Part shown: one piece after another, positions 1-12,566 of the stretch
Layout: each line of letters begins with the position of its first letter
Numbering within the stretch: the first letter of the stretch is position 1
DNA from: Basidiobolus heterosporus B8920
Lineage: Eukaryota > Basidiobolomycota > Basidiobolomycetes > Basidiobolales > Basidiobolaceae
Direction of reading: 5' to 3'
Length of the DNA: 42,679 bases
Assembly: GCA_000697455.1 (NCBI GenBank)
Contig: JNET01034934.1
Location: 1 to 42,679 of the forward strand
Position numbers and translations under genes: made by a program
Notes under the pieces: generated by a model
The model's database searches: none
What the model was told of the DNA's origin: nothing
What the model saw: the letters and a program-made list of their open reading frames with translations, nothing else

Positions 1-962
1 CTAAGCTCAATACCCTCACTACAACAAGTATTGGAAAGCCTACTGAGGCATCAAGCAAACTATCACTAGAAGATATAACTTCACGACTCTCTTTGAAATC
101 CAGCTCATTAAGTTCGGCCATGAAGCCACTTCCAAGCTCTATTCCAAGGAACGATAAACCTCTGCTTGCCCTAAGCTCTAGCTCACTCTCTAAATCTAAT
201 ATAACTACAAATCTCTCTGCGAAATCTAGCTCACTCTCCAATATCACTAAACTTCCCGGTATGGATTCAAAAATCAAACCTTTAGCGCCTTTACCATCTA
301 CGCTTTCTCGCAATAAGACGAACAGTCTTGCTGGCCCACAGCCACTTTCGAACACTATTAAACATAGTAGCACCATCTCGTTGGGTAGTTTAAGCGGGAG
401 GAGCAGACAAGATGATAGCAAGGATCGCACACACCGTAGTATTATCTCCAGTGCATTGAATGCTTTATCGCATTTACCCTCAACTGATGATGGCCCTTCT
501 AAAAAGACACTACCCAATTTTAGTTCGAGCAAAGCGGCACCGGTCAAGCCATTGTCGTCTCTGCACATTAGTAAAATTCCATCTCCGAATACGACTTTAA
601 AATCTTTGAGAGTGGCCCCCAATACCCCTCGGCCTGAAAATCCTGGTTTCTTGAGTAGGAGCTCCCCAGTGTCGTCTAGTGAGTTCTCGCCCGTTAGTAT
701 TACACCGGTTGACGTTCCCCTTAATAAGGTAAACTTGGTTGCGCCACCCTCTGTGTTTGCTATTTCGGTGTTTGAAAAGCTGGATAAAGGGCTGCAGGGA
801 ATACCATGCTCGGATATGGAAGACAGTAAATTCTTTTATTCAATGCAATCCGAACATCTACCAAAATACGTTACACCGTTCAAATTTGACTTGCCTAGCC
901 CAGATGATATTGTGTTAGCTGCACAAAGCCACCGTAGTGGCGGGAAACTAGAGGCAAAATGA
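1..962 (+). CDS. C-terminal part of a Ser-rich Hbs1/Ski7-like protein (5' partial)
   Basis: The frame is open from the left edge (first full codon at base 3) to a TGA at 960-962, so the start lies outside the window. The visible ~319 residues are rich in Ser, Leu and Lys with repeated K-S-S-S-L-S blocks and look disordered. The last ~70 residues are less repetitive and contain P-P-S-V-F-A and then F-K-F-D-L-P-S-P-D-D-I-V-L-A-A-Q. The P-S-P-D-D-x-V segment resembles the one I know from the N-terminal arm of Hbs1 and its Ski7-like splice form. Ski7 links the cytoplasmic exosome to the Ski complex in mRNA decay, and Hbs1 rescues stalled ribosomes. No GTPase domain follows: the frame stops and a convergent topoisomerase II gene begins about 110 bp on. 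If the family call is right, this is a Ski7-like form or gene. The call rests on one short motif and composition, so it is tentative. Confidence 0.45.
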   Translation, partial: KLNTLTTTSIGKPTEASSKLSLEDITSRLSLKSSSLSSAMKPLPSSIPRNDKPLLALSSSSLSKSNITTNLSAKSSSLSNITKLPGMDSKIKPLAPLPSTLSRNKTNSLAGPQPLSNTIKHSSTISLGSLSGRSRQDDSKDRTHRSIISSALNALSHLPSTDDGPSKKTLPNFSSSKAAPVKPLSSLHISKIPSPNTTLKSLRVAPNTPRPENPGFLSRSSPVSSSEFSPVSITPVDVPLNKVNLVAPPSVFAISVFEKLDKGLQGIPCSDMEDSKFFYSMQSEHLPKYVTPFKFDLPSPDDIVLAAQSHRSGGKLEAK

Positions 963-1073
963 GCGACTCTAGCCAGCGTATTTTCTCACTAATTTTCTTA
1001 GCGAATTGTAATAATATTAAATAGTTGCTCGTGTTTTGAAAATATCAGCCCCTTATGCTGTACAAAGCTACAC

Positions 1074-4000
1074 TCAGCCTTCGATGTCGGAGATGTCCGA
1101 TTCTTTTTCGCTACTGTTCATAGTATGTTCGCAAAATCTAACATGTCGTTCAGCCCGAGAGGTAGACCTTATGGGCATTGACTCGATAGATGCAGTTGAT
1201 AAAATTAAGTTTGTTCCGGTTGTTGTTGTTGTTGTTGTGTTTGCTGCTATCTGTAACTTATTTCGTTTCCTGGGAGCCGAGTATGTTAGTCGCTGTCGTT
1301 TATGCGATGAGCCTACCGTACTGGTGCTTCTAAGGTATTTTGCGTTTGACGCTCGATCTGTGCTAGATACTTTTCCCCCGATCTCTGGGATGGATATTTT
1401 CTTATCACCAGACATGTTTAGAGTAGAGCGCTGGCTATTCTGACCAATGCATCTTATGTTGGATTTTGTCTTTTTTGCAGTGATTGAGTCTTGCTGAGCA
1501 ACTACAATGCATGTACTTAGTATGATATTGTTTTTTGAAGTGCTAAAACTCACTAACGCAAGGGGTCTTCTCGGACTACGACTCTAGATTTCATAGACGT
1601 ATAGCTAGAAGAGCTGATAACAACACTCTTAGTCCCTTTGCTTTCGGTAGTCTTCTCATTTCCATGATTGGATTTCACTAAAGCTGGAGCTTTAATCCGT
1701 TGAAGCATATTACAAATAAGGAAGCCGAATATTGGTTACCCAGGATAGGCTTACCAGAGGCAGGTCTTCTTTTAATGGGATTTAGCAAATGTGATTCAAT
1801 CACCTCATTATCTAACCTCGGGTTCTCAGCTGCAATGTCCAAGGCTCTCTTTTCAGGCTTCATAAATATCTTCTTGTGTTTTACCTTAGGTTTTATAACT
1901 GGATTGACTATGAGAACGAGACTGAGCTATAATTTTTCAAATGATTGTTTTACTTTACCTTCGGTAATAGTTTCACTACTATCGGTACAAAAGTCGTTGA
2001 TACTTTCTGCTTCGCTCTTGACATTTTCCACCACTTTGGGAGTTGTGGGTCTTGATTTTTTTTGCCTACACGAGGTTCTTCTCGGCTTTCGCTCTTTAGT
2101 TTCTTGCTGGGCATGATTTTCGCTTTCCATGTTCTTGTGAAAGTTATCAATGGATTTCTGGAATTGCTCTATTTAGTGAAGAACCTATTATGTAGTTGTA
2201 GATTATTTCTACCTGCCACTCAATCTCAAAATCTTTTAAATCCGCCTGCCATATATCTATAGCAGTTTTCACCTCAAGTATCTCGATTTCATGCTTCTTT
2301 TTCTCAATTTCATCAAGGAAGTAATCTATCTACGATGAGGTAAACGATCAGTGAACTGTCCCCAAGTTACCAAAGGTGTATTCATTTACTTACTTTCTCT
2401 CTGGTTAAACTCCAGATTGGCAAGTTGAGTAGATAGCTATAGCCATTGACTTCATCTGATGATGAAACGTCGTCATTTGGTATTCCATCTGGTTGGCTCG
2501 TCTCAGTTTTCACAATCGGCTTATATCCCTTCTCCTTTAGCTCAATCAAAATATCTTTCCTTTTTCTATTGTGAACAACCAAATCTCCATTAATTATCTC
2601 TTGAATGAATCGTATCCTGTTTTCCAAATCTTCCATCTTTTGTTTGAGTTGGCTGAGAAGCCATTCCTGTATTATTGAGATTATATGGGCGTTTGACAGG
2701 GATATTTGGATATATATTGGGAATTTACCTTGCGTCTAATATAATATTCCAAACGTACTTCGAAAAATTCCTCTAAAATTTCTTCGGGGGTTTGATATTT
2801 CTTGATTCTAAGATTTTTGTCGAAACAAACCATATTCGAGGTAGAGATATAATTGATGATTTTGAATCTTTTTTCAAGTCCTTCAGCCTCTGCTTCCTTC
2901 ATCTTTTCTTCCGATAGTTCAACTTTGAAGTGAACAGATGTATGCGTATGATATTCTTTGTAATCCTGGAATATTCGAGAGTTATAACCATGTATCAACT
3001 GTCAATATATTTGGCTCAAACCTTGATGAATGGGACTCCATCTTTTTCGGATAATAGACTCTCCAGGTAATCCTTGAAAGACTGCGTCCAACTTCGAATA
3101 GGCAACTCAGTGATATCGATTGTTGTAGGTCCTGATTTTGTGATAACACCAGATACTTTGTATTTATCATTGGAAACAGGAATGATAGTCCCCTGTATGG
3201 CGAAGAAGGTGGCTTAGCTTCTTGATAGTACCACTCAATTAATCGATATATGGCAAACCTTGAAGCCTCTATACCAAGGGATCATTTTGATGAGGTCTTT
3301 GCCTTGCATTTTGCGTCTTAAATTCTCAATAATATCCATCGGATTGAAATTAGGAATCATAGAACTCCATCCAGTACCGATGCCCTCACCTCCATTCACA
3401 AGCAACATTGGTATTGTTGGTATGTACCTAGACATTGAACGAGATCAACTACTGCTCAATAACATATATCTTCTAATTGAATACCATTGTGGCTCAATCT
3501 TTTGGCCATCATCGTTAAGATAGGTTAATAATTGTTCATCATCAGGATGAAAAAGTATGGGAGTAACGCTAGCTAGAGTAGTGAATATGTAACGTGCACT
3601 GGCAGCATCTTTTCCTCCCTAACAGTCGAGGTTGTTATAGACTAATATATATTGGCATTAATGAGTGAATTAATTACTTGAATACGTGTGCCGAACTGCC
3701 CAACAGGCTCAAGTAAATTAAGATTATTGCTTCCTACAAAATCTTGGGCTAAGCCAACTATAGTAGCGCATAAACTTTGCTCTCCATGGTGATAAGCCGA
3801 ATGCTCACTAACATAGCCAGCAAGTTGTTGAACCTAAAAGATGTAATGATCTAAGAAAAGAAAACTGGAGCGTTTAAATGAAGTATAGTTACTTTGATTT
3901 CGGTTTTTAGATTCCTCTTGAAGCAACTAAATAGTATCTTCCTATGACCCGGCTTAAGACCATCGATAAGCGAAGGAATTGAACGTACATTATCAGCCAT

Positions 4001-6632
4001 GGCTATAATGTGTGTCCACATACTAATTAGATCTCTTTGGCGAATGATAGATTTCGAAATATATTCATACAAAAGAGAATCAACTCCCTGTTAATAAAGT
4101 CCGATATTTCGATTTGGGATACACTGTGATCCATAAAAGTTCCTATCTATAAATTTAATAATTAGAGGATGCACAGCCATTGGAGTGTAATTAATTAGAC
4201 TTTAGTACTTGAAAGTTACCGAGCCACTCCTTACGGTCGTTTGCCTTTTTTTTGTTGAAAGCCAAATCAATTAGCACTCTGTCTTCAGGTTTTGCTTTGG
4301 CAAAATTCTTGCGATGATATTCCAATGCCGCAAAATACAATTTCGCATCGTTTGCCGTACTAGTTCCTAGACCCTAAAATGATAGAAATGATGAACGAAC
4401 GCTCCTTCTAAAATTAGATGATACGTTTTGTTACCTTGTAATATTTTATGTTCCATCCGGCTCCATTATTGTTGCTTTCTTTCCAGGTCTCATATTCTGG
4501 GATAGTAAAGAAGCTGAAATCGCAACGGCCCTTTTTGACCTAGTGAAGTTAATACTTAATTATCGCTTTCTCTTGAATAGATGGATGCATAATTTAGAAC
4601 AATCTGAGCGTACACGAACGATAGGCGTTATAAATTCACGCAAAAAGCCTGGTATTTTCAACAATGTAGGCCAAAAATGATCAATAAAATTGATGATTAG
4701 GCCTTTGATATGAGATCCATCATGGTCTTGGTCAGTCATGATCATAAGGTGTCCATAGCGTAAACTTTCCGAAGTGTGGTACTCTTTACCATGTTGTAAG
4801 CCAAGGATCTTTTTGACGTTATTAATCTCAATGTTATCGTAAATTTGTTTGTGAGAAGCCTCTCGCACGTTGAGCAACTTCCCTCTCAAAGGAAAAACAC
4901 CAAAATAGTCGCGTCCAACGATCCCTAGTCCGCTCACCGCCAAAGCCTTGGCCGAGTCTCCTTCAGTAAGAATCAAGGTGCAATCTTTGGCCTTCTTCGT
5001 ACCAGCAAAATTGGCATCGTCAAGTTTGCTTATCCCTGATAATCTGGATCTTTTTTGGCCATCAGATTCCTTGAGCATTTTGTCTTCTCGTACACGAGCT
5101 GAATTCATAATATATTCCACGACTTTTGTTTGATTGATGACTCTACTTATAAAGCCACTAGAAAGAATTGGTTTCGATCCAAATTTGCCGGCTCGAAGGG
5201 TGAGATGCTCTTTTGTTTGTGAATCAAACGTGGGATTTTCAATAAGGCAATTGATGAAAATCCAGCATTGATTTTTGATTTGATATTTCTTGATAGGTGC
5301 ACCTTTGTTCTTTGCTTTAGTATAGTCTACAAGCCTGTTGATAATTTGTTCGATTATACATTGAACGTGAGTCCCTCCCTTGATAGTAGCGATATTATTG
5401 ACAAAGCTGACTTGTTGGAATTGACCCTCACTTTGTGTGAAGCAAACTTCCCATCTGCTTTCAGTGTCATCCTCAATCTTTTCGTAGACAACTTGAGATT
5501 TTCTAGCTTCACCTCCGTCTACATTGCTCGTATCTTTCAAATATAGCTTCACATAGTCTTTGAAATTTTTAATAGGAACTAGCTGGTCATTGAAATACAC
5601 CTTGACTCCACCTCTGAGACATCCAGCGATATCATAAACGCGTTTGGCAAGCAGGCTTTCATGAGCATCGTCTATTTCGAGTATTCCAAATTTTTCAAGA
5701 TCTGGTTGGAATGTGATTCTGGTAAAATCAGATTTGTTGCCTTTAGTGATACAAGGTTTTCCTATTTCGGACATGTTGCTACTGAACACCTGAGAGAAGA
5801 TAGAAGAAATTGAGTCGGCAATCATTTCAGTGCCAACTTACAATATAGATATATCGTAAGATTTTAATTAACCTGCTTGTATCGCTGACCACTCTCTTTG
5901 TCGCCAGTCTCAACGACAAATCGTAGGCTGTAGATATTACAGAGCTTTGCACCATATCCGTTTCTACCTCCCGTAACTTTTTTCTCGTTATCGTCGTAAT
6001 TAGAAGAGGTTAATAAATGTCCGAAAATCAACTCCGGAATATAGACCTTCTCCTTGGAATGAATTTCAATAGGGATTCCTTTCCCGTTATTGTAAATAGA
6101 GATCGTTCTTTCTTCCTTATCAATGTCAACTTTGATAATATTCATGCTTGGATCTCGAATCTGAAACGGATTTTTTAGAGGACAAACACTGACCTTTAAA
6201 GATGTATTTATTTCCCTGTAAATCCTATATACCTTATTGTCGGCGGCGTTGACTAGGATTTCGTCGAATATTTTGTAGAATCCAGGCACGATATTTAGTC
6301 TTTTAGTCACCATACACTGGTCTTTTATTGAATATATCCATAAATCCATCTCTGTTGCTTCAACCGAGCCTATATATGTATCAGGTCGAAGTAGTATATG
6401 CTCTAGTTGGGTTTTCTTTTGATAGATGTCTATGACGACCTTAGAAAGTGAAACACAAGTTAACTTGGCTAAAACACTATTGCGTACCCTCCAAGGATTT
6501 TTTCTGTGGATCATGAAGTTCTTTATCTTCATGGATGTATGTATATTTCCGATTTTCAAGTGTATATGACCTATGGTTTTTCTCGGCATCGGCCTTAGAA
6601 CGATAGATAGAAGTACCGTTGAGTTTGGTTTT
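1074..6632 (-). CDS. TOP2: DNA topoisomerase II (multi-exon)
   Basis: Type IIA topoisomerase: passes one duplex through another using ATP, acting in the nucleus during replication and mitosis. Domains in order on the minus strand: GHKL ATPase (6429-5864) with [18 protein letters not shown] and G-G-R-N-G-Y-G-A-K; transducer (about 5780-5100); TOPRIM (5000-4680) with [15 protein letters not shown] and D-Q-D-H-D-G-S-H; cleavage core with [13 protein letters not shown] (from 4002) and the catalytic Tyr in A-R-Y-I-F-T (codon 3589-3591); coiled-coil/C-gate with [10 protein letters not shown] (about 2430) and a charged tail. I place introns at 6430-6487 (joins S-L-E to D-I-Y-Q-K-K) and 4003-4070 (joins L-I-L-F-S to M-A-D-N). 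Neither end is settled: no in-frame ATG is visible upstream of the exon entered near 6632, and the tail could end near 1553 or use a last exon ending at 1074 in S-D-I-S-D-I-E-G. Confidence 0.95.
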
Positions 6633-7051
6633 CTTTAAATAGGGTGTTATCCATGTAATTTGAAAGTAAAGGATGACAAAGGTGCATTACCATTGATTGT
6701 GTTGGGTTCACGCTTTAGAGTGAACAATCAATCAACGAATAGCATTGACTTTTATACTGTAATATCGATGAGTATGAAGAGCATATATGCGCATATCATC
6801 AATCGCCCTCAACCCGTATCATCGCATGTAACAACCGGCTGGTCAATAAGATAGTGGACCTCAGATCTACAATTCAAATGTTCACTAGTTGCTGTTCTCC
6901 CACAGCCCAGAGAAAGATAACATGAATAAAATATGGTAGGTTTGTTTACAGATATTAAACATTGGTGTGGTGGCTCTTGAAAATAAGGGTTCAACGATAT
7001 TTACGAGATGATGTATAGGCTGCTCAAATAATGGCATGAGCAAGCATAAGT
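6633..7051. other. Intergenic, topoisomerase II 5' side / eIF2B delta 3' side
   Basis: About 420 bp between the first recognised topoisomerase II exon and the eIF2B delta stop codon. It must hold the topoisomerase promoter and probably a short 5' exon that I could not place with confidence. One possibility is a tiny ATG-bearing exon near 6690. No other gene is visible. Confidence 0.5.
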
Positions 7052-8759
7052 TTATTGGACCATAGGCCTGTTAGAAATTGAGCGAGTGAGTTAACAGCAC
7101 TCAAGAGCAGTAATAATTCTAGTAAATACCTGTATTCGCGCAAAACCACCGGTACACTGGTACAAGGAATCATACCAACTTCAGAGATAACAACTGTAAT
7201 AAATTCGGATGGCGTTAAATCATAAAGTAAATTCAACAATCTCAAGTCGGGAATTGTTTTCCAATCGGAAAGAATCGAATTTTGCCCCCTGGTTGGTTTG
7301 GTGTTTGCAGAAGCGGAAGGTCGCTCCGTTGAGGCAACCTCCTCAACGTTTCCAATCTCATTGTACACAAATGAGTCCAATTGTACACGATCAGAGAATT
7401 TGTATGTCTCGCAACAAACAATAACTGGGATCTTTTGTCGATTGGCCATCATGGCAACAATGGCAGTACCAGCGCGCGAAAGTAAAGCACCGTTGGAAAA
7501 CATGCCGTGGGCACCCAGAAATACTTTGGATACCTCTTTGATGACAAATCCAACTGCATTGATCAAGACGTATGTACACTTGATTCCTGCTTGAGTGAGT
7601 CGTTTCATTAAAGTGATTCCTTCAAATTTGGGTCGAGAATCTACAACTATCACTCGAAAAGAGATGCCTTCGGCATGCGCCTCAAGTAGAAGGCTTTGGA
7701 CGATGGAGGAGCTGTAGAAAAGGGTCAGCCATTAACATCACGTTCCTCAGAAATGAATGAACGGATAATTACCAAGCATAGGTCAATATGACGTCGTTAT
7801 TTTGAATCTTTTGAAGACCAAAGTCAACAATCATCTTATCAGCGACTGTGATTCTGTCCCGGATAAATTGATCGATTCGGTCAATAAGAAAAGACTTGGC
7901 CTATAAAAAAGTGTATTGGTATAAGTTATCGTGTCTCTGTTCGTGATGGCAGTACTTTAACAGAACGTGTAAACATACGTCCTCGTCAGGTAAATCAATG
8001 CTGAGGATGGAGATTTCGTATTTCAAATAACGAATTGCATTGCCCATGCTAACTGATAATGGACGCATATTAACCAAGTAGGCAATTTGCGGGTTCAAAT
8101 AGTGTTGGAGATTTCGAGTCAGGGTGGTATGGGGAGGTGTTTGATAGTCTTGAATCACCTAAAATGATTATAAGCTTCGATTATTTAAGAACACACACCT
8201 CGGGTCTACTTACTTTCTTGAACGCATTTAAAGTTGCCAAGGCTCTGGCATTTGAGCCTGATATTTGAAACTCGGAAAATTGAAGTCCAAGTGACATAAT
8301 GGCAGGATGAAGTTCTTTGGGAGCAGGTGTCCCCGAAGGGCCCTTTGATTCTTCTAAATGGGCAAACAAACCAAGTTGCTTGAGTCTTTTGTCTACTTTT
8401 GAGCTAACTGAGTTTATTTTGGGCAGTGAGGTGGCGCTGACAGTGGTAGTAGGCTTATTAGCATTAGTCTTGGCAGCACCAGCAGTGCCCATTTTTGCTT
8501 TTTGGTTAACAACACCAGCTTTCAAAGCTTCTTTTTCTGCTCGTTGTCGCTCCTGGTGTAAATTGTGATTAGTTCGAATTCTTCAAGCAATATTAAACCA
8601 CTTAACAACTTGCAAAGCACGACGCTCAGCCTTTGTCATCTCTTTTTGGGATTTTCTTGCAGGGGCATCATTGTTCTTTTGGGCCCCTTGGCTCTCCTTG
8701 CTTTTTCCTTTATCCGGTAAAGAGTCTTTGGAAGACGAAAGTTCAGCGTCGTTTGGCAT
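7052..8759 (-). CDS. GCD2: Translation initiation factor eIF2B, delta subunit
   Basis: Regulatory delta subunit of the eIF2B guanine-nucleotide exchange factor, which recharges eIF2 with GTP in the cytosol. The N-terminus (from ATG at 8759, M-P-N-D-A-E-L) is charged and Lys-rich, ending in K-A-E-R-R-A, as is typical of the delta subunit. The C-terminal half has the eIF2B alpha/beta/delta fold: F-I-R-D-R-I, D-V-I-L-T-Y-A, V-V-D-S-R-P-K-F-E-G, F-L-G-A-H-G-M-F-S-N-G and V-C-C-E-T-Y-K-F-S-D-R. Introns interrupt it around 8560-8610, 8160-8210, 7900 and 7720-7780. A last intron follows V-P-V-V-L-R-E-Y and gives a short end R-P-M-V-Q with a TAA at 7052-7054; reading straight through would add about 20 unrelated residues. 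It is divergent from the neighbouring Atm1 gene. Confidence 0.93.
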
Positions 8760-9249
8760 CTCAAAGCTCTGACAAGAGAAATGGAAGATCAATGATTTCT
8801 AATAAATTAAGTATTTTGCCACTATTTCAATAAAGCAAACACGAAACCCATTTTGATCCATGGATTTTAAGCAAGAAATTATGGACATGATAATTAAAAC
8901 ATGAAGATTAACGCGAGGAATCACACAAAGAATCTTACAGCCATTAGTCCAAATGATTGTCAAGACCAAAGAGGAATCTTGGGAGTTTGGTTTTCTATTT
9001 TTCGGCCAAATTTGTCATGGATTTCATCCTTAATGTCAGCATTACCGTACATAAGCAATCTGATTTGTCATCAAATACCCGAAATTTCAATAGGCTTTAA
9101 TTGAAATATTAGCTGAAAGCTCAAAATGCGAATGACTCAATACTAGGTGAAATGATGAAATCTACAGTAAAAGCTGAAAGAATATGGATTTCTATCGAAA
9201 AACGAAATTTACATTTAGCTCCTACCTGCAGCTGGTGTTGGTCCTCTAA
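8760..9249. other. Divergent intergenic region eIF2B delta / ATM1
   Basis: About 490 bp of AT-rich DNA between two divergent start codons, so it should carry both promoters. Several short open frames on the plus strand look like chance. No clear TATA box or repeat was seen. Confidence 0.5.
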
Positions 9250-12200
9250 ATGGCGTTCCGTCAACTCTCGTCAGTTTCAAAAATATTCCCAACCCCAAGG
9301 AGCTTCCAACTACTTTCCAGAGGCCAGGGTCTCTGTGCTCGTTCACAGTTCTCAACAGTACGTCTCAAGCAAACTCTCGACTCACCTTAGTGTAAACGTG
9401 GAAACCATTAACGCCGAATTTTTACTGTATAGCTTTCTAGGAAGCACATAGCTCGCGGGCCCTTAGCATACAAGCCATGCTCGAATTCTCAAATATACAG
9501 TAGTAAAATACTGAAGTTAGAAGTACGGATTTATGAGCATTCATACAAGTTATTCTTGCTTTTGCTGAGTTTTCTTTTGAATAGGGGAAAGACACACCGA
9601 TATTTTTCAAAGCTAGAACTTTTGCCACAAAATCGAAACCCAATACACTGATAGAAACTACAAAACCACCGAGTAAAAAACTATCCGAAAATGCGATTCG
9701 GAATTCTACCGATTGGCAGATTATCAAGCAAATGATGAAATATGTATGGCCCAAAGGCGACCGAGGTGTCAAGATTAGGGTTGTCAGTGCATTGGTTCTT
9801 TTGCTTGCAGGAAAGATCCTCAATGTTCAAGTTCCAATGTTCTTTAAAGACATTGTAGACTCGCTTAATGTCGATGTTACTGCAGGAGGCACAGTACTCA
9901 CGATTGCCGGAGCTATGCTGATTGGATGTGAGTAACAACTACTTCAACTTTATTTTGCTTAGTGACTAAATGGTTGGATATCTGTTGAAGATGGTGCTGC
10001 CAGACTCGGTTCATCGGTATTCCAAGAATTGCGTACCGCTATCTTTGCTAGTGTATCACAAAAGGCTATTAGACGTATTGCTGCCAATACTTTTGCACAT
10101 CTCCATAACTTGGATTTGAGTTTCCACTTGTCTCGACAAACTGGAGGTTTGAGCAGAGCTATAGATAGAGGAACGAAGTAAGTTGGCCAGTGCCGTTTTT
10201 AGTTATTTTTCATATAGTAATCGGATGGGCATTCTAGAGGAGTCAGTTTTCTTCTTTCATCGGTTGTGATTCACATTGTCCCAACTGCCGTCGAAATTGC
10301 CATTGTTTGTGGTATTCTGGTATCCGTCCACTCGATCTATTTACCTAACATTCAGCCAATAACCCCCGCCCCTTTACTCCCTTAGGTTAGCAAATACGGT
10401 GCGTCATTTGCGGTCGTTACTCTTGGTACCATGGCTGCATATACAGCTTTCACCGTTGCAGTCACTTCTTGGAGGTGAGTAGTATGAGGCGTTGTGAGTA
10501 CATCTCTTCACGGTACTCATCCACTTCGACCTAGAACACAATTCCGTAAGCACATGAATGCAGCTGACAATGAGGCGGCAACACGTGTCGTTGATTCTTT
10601 AATCAACTACGAGGCTGTCAAGGTAAGCATATAGAGATAATACCCCTAGTTTGGAAACAATTCCTCTAACACAGCAATGTCAGTATTTCAACAACGAAAA
10701 ATACGAGCTCGATCGTTATGATAAATCTCTCGCCAAATACGAGCAGTCGGCTCTAAAAGTAGCTAGCAGCCTGGCCCTATTGAATGCTGGTCAGAATATG
10801 GTGTTCAGTGTCGCTTTGACTGCTATGATGTGGTTGGCTGCTCAGGGCGTGATTGAAGGTATCGTTGGAGGTTTTTTGTGGTAGATCTAGGCAATGATAC
10901 TAAGCACGATTCTCTATAGGCACGCTCACCGTTGGTGATGTGGTTTTGGTCAATGGGCTTGTTTTCCAGTTGTCACTTCCTCTCAATTTTCTTGGCTCAG
11001 TCTATCGCGAAATGAGACAAGCTTTGATCGATATGGATGCCCTATTCAACCTCCAATCAGTCGATATGAAGATTAAGGTTGGGCTGCGCATATATAATAC
11101 TCTGTGGAGTTACATAGTTTAGAGCTAAGCAACTTTACTTTGACTTTACAGGAGAACCCAAATGCCCCACCGTTAGTACTCAAGGGTGGCGAGATTCGGT
11201 TTGAAAATGTGGTGTTTGGCTATCAGCCCCACAGCCCTATACTCAAGGGTGTTAGTTTTACCATTCCAAAGGGTGAGAAGGTTGCCATCGTGGGGCCAAG
11301 TGGATGCGGGTTAGTATTTTGTTGAAATCCTTGAAGAGTGAAGGGACAATGCAATCTAAGTACTGACTCCTAGTAAATCCACCATTCTTCGCTTGTTGTT
11401 CCGTTTCTACGATCCACAATCTGGAAACATTTACATTGATGGGCAGAACATCCGAGATGTTTCGTTGGAGAGTCTAAGAAAACACATTGGTGTTGTTCCA
11501 CAGGTACCGATGGACGTGTTGGTTTCTTGGTGATCCATGTTAACCGCAAAACTTTGTAGGATACTGCACTTTTCAACGATTCAATCTACCACAACATCCT
11601 CTACGGCAATACCAACGCATCTAAGGAAGAGGTTTATGAGGCCGCCAGAAAGGCACAGGTGCACGATGCGATTATGCGGTTCCCTAATCAATACGAAACC
11701 AGAGTTGGTGAACGAGGATTGATGCTGTCAGGTATGTTTGACCTGTATTCCCTAGCATCCCGACCTATCTAACACATAATTGCTTAGGTGGTGAGAAACA
11801 AAGAGTTGCGCTCTCCAGAACCATTCTCAAGAGTCCCCCCATCCTGATGTTCGATGAAGCCACCTCTGCGCTAGACACTCACACTGAACAATCCATCCTA
11901 GAGTCCATTCGCAGCATACTTCGCAAAGAGAATCACACCAGTCTATTTATCGCACATCGTTTGAGAACCATTAGTGATGCTGGTATGTTTGTTTTCTCGA
12001 AAACTCGGAGATTTTGAGGCTAACTCTTCCTTTCTTCCCTCCTTCTAGATACCATCATAGTGCTCAAGGACGGCCAAGTCGCTGAACAAGGGTCTCACTA
12101 CGACCTGACTCACAACAACACCGAACATGGCATTTATCAAGCCATGTGGAAATCCCAAGAGTTGGAAGTACCCATAGATGACGATAGAACTACTCATTAA
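9250..12200 (+). CDS. ATM1: Mitochondrial inner-membrane ABC transporter Atm1 (ABCB7 type)
   Basis: Half-size ABC exporter that moves a glutathione-linked sulfur compound out of the mitochondrial matrix for cytosolic iron-sulfur protein assembly. I infer 13 exons and about 675 residues. Exon 1 (9250-9357) encodes a basic, Ser/Arg-rich presequence ([11 protein letters not shown]). The intron after it, 9358-9584, is the longest at 227 nt; the rest are about 57-75 nt. The membrane domain carries the Atm1 signatures [16 protein letters not shown] and Y-F-N-N-E-K-Y. The nucleotide-binding domain has Walker A G-P-S-G-C-G-K-S-T, signature L-S-G-G-E-K-Q-R, Walker [13 protein letters not shown] and the switch His in I-A-H-R-L. 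An intron splits the Walker A motif. The stop TAA is at 12198-12200. It converges on the Mss116-like gene. Confidence 0.95.
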
Positions 12201-12566
12201 CCACTCACAAGCCACAAGCACTCATAAACCACACATTCAACCATTTCATAATAAATGTGCTTCTATTTTATTTTGTATGATAAGTTCATCATCCATGCTT
12301 GATGTATCCCGGAATGAATTGTAAGAAACGAATAAAGCGTACTACAGAAAATGCGAGTATGAAAAGAAATAACCGACCAAAAAAGATGTGTGATGTCAAT
12401 AAGTGCATATTGAGATATGCTGATGTGTGAAGAATCTGAGGAGATTGAAGTGGTTTCAATCAATTACTTATATAAAATGCCTTAATATATGTTATAATTA
12501 AAGAAAAAGAACACGACGAACGTAACCAATCAACAACCAACAGGAGAGATCATCCGCACTCTATGT
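12201..12566. other. Convergent 3' intergenic region ATM1 / MSS116
   Basis: About 365 bp, AT-rich, between two stop codons on opposite strands. It contains AATAAA-like tracts near 12249 suitable for 3' end formation. No gene is seen. Confidence 0.5.

Noticed and set aside
1036-1443. Plus-strand open frame with a Val run
   Set aside because: It is the reverse of the (AAC)n Thr run in the topoisomerase II tail region, and it lacks an ATG at its 5' end.
9437-9938. Minus-strand frames within the ATM1 5' part
   Set aside because: They overlap ATM1 exon 2 on the opposite strand, where the plus strand has clear Atm1 motifs.
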